From: Simplicispira lacusdiani
GTDB lineage: Bacteria; Pseudomonadota; Gammaproteobacteria; Burkholderiales; Burkholderiaceae_C
Reading direction: 5' to 3'
NCBI RefSeq assembly: GCF_003604195.1
Contig: NZ_QXGR01000009.1
Span: forward strand, 1 to 64,000
Length of the DNA: 64,000 nt
In this document: in pieces, positions 46,318-54,900 of the stretch
Numbering within the stretch: position 1 is the first letter of the stretch
How the letters are laid out: each line of letters starts with the position of its first letter
Program-made: the position numbers and the translations under genes
Notes under the pieces: model-generated
What the model was told of the DNA's origin: nothing
Database searches by the model: none
The model's input: the letters and a program-made list of their open reading frames with translations, nothing else

Positions 46318-46743
46318 ATGGGTACGCTGCTCCCTTCCATCCCGGCCAAGCGCTATTTCACGATTGGCGAGGTCGCCGAGCTGTGTGGCGTCAAGCCCCA
46401 TGTGCTGCGCTACTGGGAGCAGGAGTTCACCCAGCTGCGCCCCATGAAGCGGCGCGGCAACCGGCGTTACTACCAGCACCACGAGGTGCTCATGATCCGC
46501 CGCATCCGGGACCTGCTGTACGACCAAGGCTTCACCATCAGTGGAGCGCGCAACAAGCTGCAGGAGATGCTCCACCAGGCGCGCGGCAACCCTGGCGATG
46601 CCGCGGAACCCTTGCTGGACGAGGGCCGGGAGGCCCTGGCCACGGGGCCTCTGGCCGCGCCCGCGTTTGAAACCATGGCCGACATGGATGCGGTGCGCCA
46701 GGAATTATTGGAAATTCGTGTGCTTCTCTCAGAAGGCGCCTAA
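46318..46743 (+). CDS. MerR-family regulator downstream of ihfA
   Basis: A 141-residue protein with a MerR helix-turn-helix, FTIGEVAELCGVKPHVLRYW (around residues 15-34), EQEFTQLRPMKRRGNRRYYQ, and a short helical tail, with no metal-binding cysteines. It is the small MerR protein usually found directly behind pheST-ihfA; its role is unknown. The start at 46318 fits homologues. An open frame extends upstream into the ihfA end but lacks support. Confidence 0.9.
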   Translation: MGTLLPSIPAKRYFTIGEVAELCGVKPHVLRYWEQEFTQLRPMKRRGNRRYYQHHEVLMIRRIRDLLYDQGFTISGARNKLQEMLHQARGNPGDAAEPLLDEGREALATGPLAAPAFETMADMDAVRQELLEIRVLLSEGA

Positions 46744-46751
46744 ATCCAGTA

Positions 46752-46757
46752 TATAAT
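46752..46757 (+). promoter_or_regulatory. Consensus -10 element of the tRNA-Pro gene
   Basis: A perfect TATAAT lies 11 bases before the tRNA 5' end. No good -35 is seen. Confidence 0.6.
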
Positions 46758-46768
46758 TTCAGTCTTGT

Positions 46769-46845
46769 CGGCGTGTGGCGCAGCCTGGTAGCGCACTTGC
46801 ATGGGGTGCAAGGGGTCGAAGGTTCGAATCCTTTCACGCCGACCA
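46769..46845 (+). tRNA. tRNA-Pro (anticodon GGG)
   Basis: A 77-nt cloverleaf. The acceptor stem CGGCGTG pairs with CACGCCG, with discriminator A and an encoded CCA at 46843-46845. The anticodon stem CTTGC/GCAAG encloses the loop ATGGGGT, giving anticodon GGG. The T arm has GGTTCGAATCC. It reads CCC and CCU proline codons. Confidence 0.97.
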
Positions 46846-46859
46846 TTTTTCGATATGTC

Positions 46860-46900
46860 AACGGGTTACAGTAGAAATGCTGTAACCCGTTTTCATTTTC
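46860..46900 (+). terminator. Rho-independent terminator after tRNA-Pro
   Basis: AACGGGTTACAG pairs with CTGTAACCCGTT around an 8-base loop, followed by TTCATTTTC. Confidence 0.85.
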
Positions 46901-46976
46901 AGGCCGCCGCCCGCGCGGTGGCCATTTCCCACGGCCTGGTCCCCGCCGGTGGTGAAGGGCTTTGTTGGAGCAAACC

Positions 46977-49667
46977 ATGGACAAGCACTACCTCACACCG
47001 CTTTTCTCGCCGGAGTCCGTCGTGGTCTTCGCCGGCCGCCAGGACGATGAAGCCGCCCTGGCTCCTCACGCCAAGATCCTGCACGAGGCCCTGCGTGCCC
47101 AGCGTTTCAGCGGGCGCCTGGTGTTCCTCGACATCCACACCACCGGCACGCTGGCCGATCTGGCGCAGACGCGCGCGGACCTGGCCATCATCGCGCTGCC
47201 TCCCGAGGATGTGGCGGCCGCGCTCGAAGTGGCGGGGCGCATGGCCTGTGGCGCCGCGCTGGTGATCTCCAGCGGCATCGGCCCGGAACTGGCCGTGGAG
47301 CTGAAGAAGATCGCACAGCGCGAAGGCATGCACCTGCTCGGCCCCAACTGCCTGGGCATCCAGCGCCCGGCGCTGCAGCTCAACGCCAGCGCGGCCGGCC
47401 CGCTGGCCCGCACGGGCTCGCTGGCGCTGGTGTCGCAATCGGGGGCGCTGACCGCCTCCATCCTGGACTGGGCGCGCAACAATGCCGTGGGCTTTTCCTC
47501 GGTGGTGTCGCTGGGCCCCAATACGGCGGTGGACATCGCGCAGGTGCTGGATTTCCTCGCGAACGATCCCCAGACGCACAGCATCGTGGTCTATCTGGAA
47601 GGCATTTCGAGCGCGCGTACCTTCATGAGCGCCTTGCGCTCGGCCGCCAACGCCAAGCCCGTGGTGGTGCTCAAGGCGGGCCGCAAGCCCGCGGGCAATG
47701 AGGCGGCGCAGACACACAGCGGCACCATCGTGGGCAGCGACGATGTGTTCGACGCCGCCCTGCGGCGCGCGGGTGCCGTGCGCGTGCGCTCTTTCGTCGC
47801 GCTGTTCTCGGCCGCCAAGTGCCTGGCCTCGCGCTACCGGCCCGTGGGCCGCCGGCTGGCCATCGTCACCAACGGCGGTGGCCCGGGTGTGCTGGCGGCC
47901 GACTGGGTCAACGAGATCTTCCTGGACCTCGGCAAGCTCTCGCATGAGTCCATGCAGGCGCTCAAGCCCCAGCTGCCGGCGCTCGCCTCCCTGGCCGACC
48001 TGATCGATTTGTCGGAGGACGCGTCGGCGGAGCACTACCGCCTGGCGGTCGAGGCCGCCTCCAGGGACCGCCAGGTCGATGGCGTGTTGGCCATCCATTC
48101 GCCCAAGTCGGGCGTGGACCCGGCCGAGGTGGCGCGCGCGCTGGCCGATGTCAAGCGCCAGATGACCAAGCCGCTGCTGTCGTGCTGGATGGGTGATGCC
48201 ACGGTGGTTCCGGCGCGCGGCATCCTGCTGGAGGCGCAGATCCCGAGCTTCCGCACGCCCGAGGCGGCCGTCGGCGCTTTCGGCAACATCGCCTCGTTCC
48301 ACCAGAACCAGCAACTGTTGCAGCAGACGCCGCCACCGCTGTCGGCGCTGGCCAAGCCCGACATCGAAGGGGCGCGCCTGGTCATCGAGAGCGTGCTGGC
48401 CGAGCGCCGCAAGGTGCTCACCGAGATGGAGTCCAAGACCCTGCTCGCGGCCTTCCACATTCCTGTCACCAAGACCATCCTGGCGCGCAGCGCCCACGAG
48501 GCCATGATGATCGCCACGCAGCTGGGATTCCCGGTGGCGCTGAAGATCGACTCGCCCGACATCAGCCACAAGTCCGACGTGCAGGGCGTGGCGCTGAACA
48601 TCATGGACGGCGCGAGCGCGCGCGATACCTACACCAACATGGTCGAGCGCGTGGCGCGCCTGCAGCCGGGCGCGCGCATCAACGGCGTGACCGTGCAGAA
48701 CATGGCGCGCGCGCGGCGCGGCCGCGAGGTCTGCATCGGCCTGGTCACCGACGACCCGTTCGGCCCCGTGATCACCTTCGGCGCTGGCGGCACCATGATC
48801 GAGCTGATCAACGACCGCGCCATGGAACTGCCGCCACTGAACCAGTTTCTCGCGCGCCGCCTCATCGAGCGCTCGCGCGTCGCCGAGACGCTGGGTGAAT
48901 GGCGCGGCGCCAGCGCCGTGAACATGGAGGTGCTGGAACAGGTGCTGCTGCGCGTGTCGGAAATGGTCTGCGAGCTGCCACAGCTGCGCGAGATGGACAT
49001 CAACCCCATCATCGTGGACGAGTCGGGCGCGGTGGCCGTGGATGCGCGCATCGTCATCGACCATGCGCCGCAGGCGGCCAGCGGAAGCTCCAGCCAGTAC
49101 GGCCACCTGGCCATCCTGCCGTACCCCGCGCGCTTCGAGCAGGTGTGGCCGCTGCCCGGCGGTGGCGAATACACCGTGCGTCCCATCCGCCCGGACGACG
49201 CGCAGATGCTGCAGGCCTTGGTGCAGAGCCTCTCGCCCGAGAGCCGGTATTTCCGCTTCGTCTCGTCGATGGCGCAACTGCCGCCGATGATGCTGGCGCG
49301 CTTCACGCTGATCGACTACGACCGCGAGATGGCGCTCGTGGCCGTCCTCAAGGAGCGCAAGGCCGACCCCGACGGCGAGATCACCGAAACCGAGCGCATC
49401 GTGGGCGTCTCGCGCTACATCACCAACCCCGACCACACGAGCTGCGAGTTCGCGCTGGTCGTGGCCGATGATTTCGCGGGCAAGGGCCTGGGCTCGCGCC
49501 TGATGCACAGCATCATGGACGTGGCCCGCGAGAAGGGCCTGGCCGAGATCGAGGGGCTGGTGCTGGCCAACAACCCGCACATGCTCAAGCTCATGCGGGC
49601 GCTGGGCTTCTCGATCAAGTCCTTCCCCGACGATCCCGAATTCAAGATGGTGTCGCACACGCTCTGA
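46977..49667 (+). CDS. Pat/PatZ-type protein lysine acetyltransferase (NDP-forming CoA ligase-like with GNAT domain)
   Basis: An 896-residue protein. The N-terminal CoA-binding/ligase-like region has LLGPNCLGIQRPALQLNASA (around residue 121) and ALVSQSGALTASILDWARNN (around residue 150), then THSGTIVGSDDVFDAALRRA at 246-265, an ATP-grasp region (around 475-700), and a C-terminal GNAT domain (around 725-890). This matches Pat/PatZ (YfiQ), which acetylates acetyl-CoA synthetase and other proteins. The start at 46977 follows TTGGAGCAAACC. The gene stands alone. Acs in this window has the lysine motif targeted by such enzymes. His247 lies where NDP-forming ligases have their catalytic His. Confidence 0.9.
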   Translation: MDKHYLTPLFSPESVVVFAGRQDDEAALAPHAKILHEALRAQRFSGRLVFLDIHTTGTLADLAQTRADLAIIALPPEDVAAALEVAGRMACGAALVISSGIGPELAVELKKIAQREGMHLLGPNCLGIQRPALQLNASAAGPLARTGSLALVSQSGALTASILDWARNNAVGFSSVVSLGPNTAVDIAQVLDFLANDPQTHSIVVYLEGISSARTFMSALRSAANAKPVVVLKAGRKPAGNEAAQTHSGTIVGSDDVFDAALRRAGAVRVRSFVALFSAAKCLASRYRPVGRRLAIVTNGGGPGVLAADWVNEIFLDLGKLSHESMQALKPQLPALASLADLIDLSEDASAEHYRLAVEAASRDRQVDGVLAIHSPKSGVDPAEVARALADVKRQMTKPLLSCWMGDATVVPARGILLEAQIPSFRTPEAAVGAFGNIASFHQNQQLLQQTPPPLSALAKPDIEGARLVIESVLAERRKVLTEMESKTLLAAFHIPVTKTILARSAHEAMMIATQLGFPVALKIDSPDISHKSDVQGVALNIMDGASARDTYTNMVERVARLQPGARINGVTVQNMARARRGREVCIGLVTDDPFGPVITFGAGGTMIELINDRAMELPPLNQFLARRLIERSRVAETLGEWRGASAVNMEVLEQVLLRVSEMVCELPQLREMDINPIIVDESGAVAVDARIVIDHAPQAASGSSSQYGHLAILPYPARFEQVWPLPGGGEYTVRPIRPDDAQMLQALVQSLSPESRYFRFVSSMAQLPPMMLARFTLIDYDREMALVAVLKERKADPDGEITETERIVGVSRYITNPDHTSCEFALVVADDFAGKGLGSRLMHSIMDVAREKGLAEIEGLVLANNPHMLKLMRALGFSIKSFPDDPEFKMVSHTL

Positions 49668-49694
49668 GCGTGCGCGCCCACGCCCCGCTGGCGC

Positions 49695-50171
49695 TCAGTG
49701 GGGCATCTTGATGGCCTGCCAGCCCGCGTGGTCGAAGTGCTTGCCGTAGGCGTTGGCGGCCTGGGCCACCTTCACCACGCCAGCAGCACGCTTCTTTTCG
49801 CCGTGCTTGCCCTGCGCGGCCTCGGCGCCACTCGCCAGGTCGGCCACGATGATGTGCAGCTGTGCATCGGCCTTGGGGTCGAGCTTGCAGTTCTCCACCA
49901 TGTAGGCGATCCGTGCCTCGATCTCCTTGCCAAAGGTGTCGTAGTCGGCGGCCGAGGCCTTGCCGGCATGCGCGGCGGGCAGCGTCTGTGCCACGGCGGC
50001 CTGCACGCCCGACATGGCCTTGCGCAGCGCCTCGTCGGTGCCCCACTTCTTGCCGGCGTTGAGCGTGAGCTTGTGCGGGCCTGGCTTGCCGTGGTCGTGG
50101 GCGTCGGCGGCCAGCGCGGCCAGGGGGGAGGTCAGGGCCAGGGCCAGCAGCAGGGCGATCGGTGATTTCAT
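49695..50171 (-). CDS. Periplasmic conserved protein, target of the ECF promoter
   Basis: A 158-residue protein with a signal peptide (MKSPIALLLALALTSPLAALAA, cleaved around residue 22) and a mature part that starts with a His-rich stretch (DAHDHGKPGPHK). The rest is mostly helical, with KKWGTDEALRKAMSGVQAAV near the start. I do not recognise a named domain with confidence; similar Burkholderiales proteins are sometimes labelled DnrO-like. An ECF-type promoter lies 64 bases upstream of its start, matching the one before the sigma gene, so it is probably induced by the same envelope or metal stress. Confidence 0.85.
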   Translation of the reverse strand: MKSPIALLLALALTSPLAALAADAHDHGKPGPHKLTLNAGKKWGTDEALRKAMSGVQAAVAQTLPAAHAGKASAADYDTFGKEIEARIAYMVENCKLDPKADAQLHIIVADLASGAEAAQGKHGEKKRAAGVVKVAQAANAYGKHFDHAGWQAIKMPH

Positions 50172-50234
50172 GCGGTACTTTCGTGAGGGTTGAACGATGG
50201 CAGGGCTGGCTTGCACGCCGGCCCTGACTGCTTG

Positions 50235-50260
50235 AACGCAGCGCCGCGCCGGAATGTTCC
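50235..50260 (-). promoter_or_regulatory. ECF-type promoter upstream of the periplasmic protein gene
   Basis: Read leftward, GGAAC (50260-50256) and CGTT (50238-50235) are separated by 17 bases, like the promoter of the sigma gene at 51767-51791. Confidence 0.6.
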
Positions 50261-50275
50261 CTGCATGTGCATCCC

Positions 50276-50749
50276 TCAGTCGCGGTGGAGCTGTTCTTCC
50301 TCGGTGCTTTCCTGGGCGTAGCGGGCCAGCAGCAGTTCCATGAGGCGCGCGCGCTGGCGCTCGTCGAGCAGGGCGCGCTCGGCCAGCAACTGCGTGATCA
50401 CGCGCTGCTGCTGCGCACCCTGCAGACGGGCGATCGCGGCCTGCTCCGCGTCGATGGCGGCCCGGTCGGGCGTGGCGGCGAAGATCTGCCGTACCAGGGC
50501 TTCGCGGTGCCTCCGGATGGCCTGCCAGTTGGCGGCCAGTTCCTGCAGGAAGCCGGGCTCCAGCGCCTGCCAGCGGGCGCGCTGCTCGGCGCTCAGCTCC
50601 AGATGGTCCGGCAGGTGGATGGCAGGCGCGGGGGCTGTCTGCGCACTGGGCGCGGGTGGGGCGGGCCGCAGCACGAGAGCGGCGACAACCCCGAGGTTCA
50701 GGGCCAGCGAGACGGCCAGCAGGTAGGGGGTCCAGGGGCGGTGGATCAT
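50276..50749 (-). CDS. Spy/CpxP-like periplasmic heavy-metal-resistance protein
   Basis: A 157-residue protein anchored by one N-terminal helix (around residues 9-27). It is followed by a Pro/Ala linker and a helical domain rich in Arg, Glu and Gln (LSAEQRARWQALEPGFLQEL, then REALVRQIFAATPDRAAIDAEQ), the layout of the Metal_resist/Spy-like fold. Such proteins often work with ECF sigma and zinc-finger anti-sigma factors. Its start overlaps the anti-sigma stop by four bases, so sigma, anti-sigma and this protein form one operon. It may sense metal or misfolded proteins. Confidence 0.85.
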   Translation of the reverse strand: MIHRPWTPYLLAVSLALNLGVVAALVLRPAPPAPSAQTAPAPAIHLPDHLELSAEQRARWQALEPGFLQELAANWQAIRRHREALVRQIFAATPDRAAIDAEQAAIARLQGAQQQRVITQLLAERALLDERQRARLMELLLARYAQESTEEEQLHRD

Positions 50750-51186
50750 GGCAGTCCTTTCAGTGGGCGGCACAGTTCGGTGGCGGCGCACAGCCCCCCC
50801 GGCGGCACCGGGTCGAACACGCGCGCCAGGGAGGCAGGGCGCGTGCCGGCCGTGGCTCCGCCCAGCAGCAGGCTGCCCAGCCACACCCCCGATGCCAGCG
50901 CCATGCCCGTCGCAAGGCCGGCCGGAAGCCAGCCGATCCAGGGCCGCGGTCGGGGTGGGGGGCGGCGTGGCCGGGGGCGCAGGCGGCCTTCGATCCGGGG
51001 GGCGAGGTCCAGGCCCGGCGTCGGGGAGGGCAGGGAGCGCAGGGCCTGCCGCAGCGCCGCCAGCTCGGCGAGTCGCTGCTGGCAGGCGCCGCAGCCGCGC
51101 AGGTGCTGCCCAAGCCGCGCTTGCTCCGCAGGCGCAAGCATGTGGTCGGCATAGGCGGACAGTGCTTCGGTGGTGGGGCAGGTCAT
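50746..51186 (-). CDS. Zinc-finger anti-sigma factor (transmembrane)
   Basis: A 146-residue protein with an N-terminal zf-HC2 domain (QHLRGCGACQQRL, His-x3-Cys-x2-Cys, around residues 27-39), a proline/arginine-rich cytoplasmic linker, one membrane helix (around residues 84-108), and a short periplasmic tail with two cysteines. It would hold the upstream ECF sigma factor inactive at the inner membrane. A strong AGGAGG ribosome binding site precedes the ATG. It lies 12 bases after the sigma gene. Confidence 0.88.
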   Translation of the reverse strand: MTCPTTEALSAYADHMLAPAEQARLGQHLRGCGACQQRLAELAALRQALRSLPSPTPGLDLAPRIEGRLRPRPRRPPPRPRPWIGWLPAGLATGMALASGVWLGSLLLGGATAGTRPASLARVFDPVPPGGLCAATELCRPLKGLP

Positions 51187-51198
51187 GTTTTCCTCCTG

Positions 51199-51750
51199 TC
51201 AGCGCGGCATTTTTTCCAGCAGCCCGGCGCGCGCCCGGGCGAGGCGTGATTTCACCGTGCCCAGGCTGATGTCGAGCACGGCCGCGATCTCTTCGTACGG
51301 CAGGGCCTCGATCTCCCGCAGCAGCAGGATCTCGCGGTGCTCGGTGGGCAGGCGCGCCAGTGCGCGCTCCAGTCCGTGGACGCGCTGCCGGGTCTCCAGG
51401 GCCGCCTCGGGCGTGGGCGCCGGGCAGGGCAGGGCGTCGCCGTCGTCTTCCAGCGCCACGAATTCGGCGCGCTTGCTGCGCCGCAGCAGGTCCAGCGCCT
51501 GGTTGCGCGCGATCTGGAACAGCCAGGTCGTGAAGCGCGCTTCGGGGCGCCAGCGCTCCAGGGCCTCCCAGGCGTGGATGAAGGTTTCCTGGGTCAGGTC
51601 CAGAGCATCGTCGGGCGAACGGGTCAGCCGCACGAGGAAGCGGTAGATGCGGTCCTGGTGGCGGGCCACCAGCTCCGAGAACGCCGCGACGTCGCCGCGT
51701 TGCGCGCGCGCGATGCATTCGCTTTCCTCGAAGTGGCTGAAGGCTCTCAT
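51199..51750 (-). CDS. RNA polymerase ECF sigma factor (RpoE-like)
   Basis: A 183-residue group IV sigma factor. Region 2 reads FSELVARHQDRIYRFLVRLT and ALDLTQETFIHAWEAL (around residues 22-60). Region 4 has LPTEHREILLLREIEALPYE and EIAAVLDISLGTVKSRLARA (around residues 130-170). An upstream GGAAC/CGTT promoter suggests it activates itself. It heads an operon with the anti-sigma factor and a Spy-like protein. The leader is very short, about ten bases, and shows no clear ribosome binding site. Confidence 0.92.
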   Translation of the reverse strand: MRAFSHFEESECIARAQRGDVAAFSELVARHQDRIYRFLVRLTRSPDDALDLTQETFIHAWEALERWRPEARFTTWLFQIARNQALDLLRRSKRAEFVALEDDGDALPCPAPTPEAALETRQRVHGLERALARLPTEHREILLLREIEALPYEEIAAVLDISLGTVKSRLARARAGLLEKMPR

Positions 51751-51766
51751 GGCGGATGCCAGTGTC

Positions 51767-51791
51767 AACGAACGGGGCGCGCAAAGGTTCC
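51767..51791 (-). promoter_or_regulatory. ECF-type promoter of the sigma factor operon
   Basis: Read leftward, GGAAC (51791-51787) and CGTT (51770-51767) are separated by 16 bases, the RpoE-like pattern. It stands just before the sigma start at 51750. Confidence 0.6.
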
Positions 51792-51921
51792 CTCTTTTTG
51801 CGCGCGCACGGCATGCCACCCTTGCCGTTCACCCTGGAAAGCGAAAGTGGACGGGCCGGCGAGGGGCCGGGCTCCATCCGCTTCTCGGGCGGGGAGGGGC
51901 GTGGCCCCTGCCCCTGCGGCC

Positions 51922-54900
51922 TTAGCCGATGGTCATCAGGCTGGCATTGCCGCCGGCTGCGGCCGTGTTGACGCTGAGCGAGCGCTCCAGCACCAGGCGC
52001 TCCAGCGGTACCTCGGTGCCGCCCGTGGGCTGGGCGGTCACGCCCACGATGGGGCCGGGGCGGGTGGCGATGGCGCGGCAGGCGGTGCGCAGCGCATCGC
52101 TGTCGCCGTGGTGCAGCACGGCGTCGAGCCACACGCCGTCGGCCTGCCATTGCGCCACCAGCGCCACGCGCTCCTGCAGCGCGGCGGGCAGGCGCGCATG
52201 CAGGGCCTGGTGCTGCACGGGCCACAAGGCCTGGCCGCCCGTGGCCAGCACGCAGGCGAGCTGGGTGAGCAGATCGGCATCCTGGCTGGCCAGGCACAGC
52301 ACGCGTTCGCGCGGCAGGATCTGGTAGGTGTTGTTCTCGCCCGTCGGGCCCGGCAGGGTGCGCAGCACACCGCTGGGGGTGGTGGCGGCCAGGCGTTGGC
52401 AGGTCCGCGCGAGCGCCGTGTTCTGCTGGCCGTGGGCCCAGTCCTCCAGGACTTTCAGCGTGGCCAGCAACGGGCGGCGCTGCGTGTCGTCGCTGGGGCG
52501 CAAGGCATCGGCGGGCGCCAGCGTGGTGGCCAGCGCGCCAGCGGGGTAGCGCGACAGCATGCGCAGCAGGTACATCGGTCCACCGGCCTTGGGGCCGGTG
52601 CCCGAGAGGCCTTCGCCGCCGAAGGGCTGCACGCCCACCACGGCACCGACCATGTTGCGGTTCACGTAGATATTGCCGGCGTGTGCCTGTTCCACCACCT
52701 GGGCAATGGTCTCGTCGATGCGCGTATGCACGCCCAGCGTCAGGCCGTAGCCGGTGGCATTGATCTGCTGCAGCAGGCGCGGCAGGTCCTTGCGGGCGTA
52801 GCGCACGAGGTGCAGCACGGGGCCGAATACCTCGCGTTCGAGTTCGCCGATGCTGCCGATCTCGATCAGCGTGGGCGGCACGAAGGTGCCTTGCGCCGTG
52901 GCCCGCGCATCGCCGGCCGTGGGCTGGAAGACGCGGTGGCCCTTGGCGCGCAGCGCCTCGATGTGGGCCAGGATGCCGGCGCGTGCCTGCGCGTCGATGA
53001 CGGGGCCCACGTCCACGTTCAGGGCGTCGGGGTTGCCCAGGCGCAGCTCGCCCATGGCGCCCTGCAGCATGGCCACCACGCGGTCGGCGGCGTCTTCCTG
53101 CACGCACAGCACGCGCAGCGCCGAGCAGCGCTGGCCTGCGCTGTCGAAGGCCGAGGACACGGCATCGCCGACCACCTGTTCCACCAGGGCCGAGGAGTCC
53201 ACCACCATGGCGTTCTGGCCACCCGTTTCGGCGATCAGGGCCACGGGGTTGCCGGCGGCATCCAGGCGGCCTGCCACGGTGCGCTGCAGGATGCGCGCCA
53301 CGTCGGTCGAGCCGGTGAACACCACGCCCATGATGCGCTCGTCGGCCACCAGGCGCGCGCCCACGGTCTCGCCCTGGCCCGGCAGCAGTTGAACGGCGGC
53401 GCGCGGCACGCCGGCCTGCCACAGCACGCGCACGGCCTGGGCCGCGATCAGCGGCGTCTGCTCGGCCGGCTTGGCCAGCACGGTGTTGCCGGCGGCCAGG
53501 GCCGCGGCGACCTGGCCCATGAAGATGGCCAGCGGGAAGTTCCAGGGGCTGATGCAGGCCACCGGGCCCAGGGGCACATGCGTGGCGTTGGCGAAGCTGT
53601 TTTGCACCTGGGCGCCGTAGTAGCGCAGGAAGTCCACCGCCTCGCGCACCTCGGCCACGGCATTGCCGCAGGTCTTGCCGGCCTCGCGCATCAGCAGGCC
53701 CAGCAGCGCGGGCATCTGTGCTTCCAGAAGGTCCGCGGCGCGCAGCAGGGCGGCGGCGCGCTCGGCGGGCGCCGTGGCGGCCCAGGAGGGCGCGGCCTCG
53801 CAGGCCCAGGCAATGGCGCGGTCCACATCGGCCTCGGTGGCTTCCTGCACCTGGCCCACCACATCGCCGTGGTTGGCCGGGTTGAGCACCGGCACGGTGG
53901 TGCTTGCGGCGCTGTCCTGCGCCAGCAGGGGGGCGGCGTGCCAGGGCTGGCGGGCGCTGTCCTGCAGGCCGGCGGCGAGGTGGGCCAGCACCCGGTCGCT
54001 GGCCAGGTCCAGGCCCTGGGAATTGGGGCGTTCGGCGCCGTAGAGTTGGCCAGGCAGCGGAATGCGCAGGTGCGGCTGGCCGGCGCGGCCCTCGGTCTGG
54101 GCGGCCTGCTGCACGGTGGCCACGGGGTTGCACACGAGCTCTTCCAGCGCGATGGAGCCGTCGGCGATGCGGTTCACGAACGAGGTGTTGGCGCCGTTCT
54201 CCAGCAGGCGGCGCACCAGGTAGGCCAGCAGGGTTTCGTGCGTGCCCACGGGGGCGTAGATGCGGCAGGGGCGGCCCAGCTTGCCGGCCGTGACGGCGCC
54301 CACCACCTGCTCGTACAACGGCTCGCCCATGCCGTGCAGGCACTGGAACTCGTACTGGCCGGCGTAGTAGTTGTTGCCGGCCAGGTGGTAGATGGCGGCC
54401 AGCGTCTGCGCGTTGTGCGTGGCGAACTGCGGGTAGATGGCCTCCGGTGCCCCCAGCAGCTTGCGCGCGCAGGCGAGGTAGGACACGTCGGTATGGGCCT
54501 TGCGCGTGTAGACCGGGTAGTCGGTCAGGCCGTCCACCTGGGCGCGCTTGATCTCGCTGTCCCAGTAGGCGCCCTTGACCAGGCGCACCATGAGGCGGCG
54601 GCGCGAGCGGCGGGCCAGGTCGATGACGAAGTCGATCACATGCGGGCAGCGCTTCTGGTAAGCCTGGATCACAAAGCCGATGCCGTTCCAGCCCTGCAGG
54701 CTGGGGGCCTGGCACAGACGTTCGAGCAGGTCGAGCGAGATTTCCAGGCGGTCGGTTTCCTCGGCGTCGATGTTCAGGCCGATGTCGTACTGGCGCGCCA
54801 GCTCGGTCAGGCGCAGCACCTGCGGGAACAGCTCGTCCATCACGCGGTCGTATTGCGCGCGGCTGTAGCGCGGGTGCAGGGCCGAGAGCTTGATGGAGAT

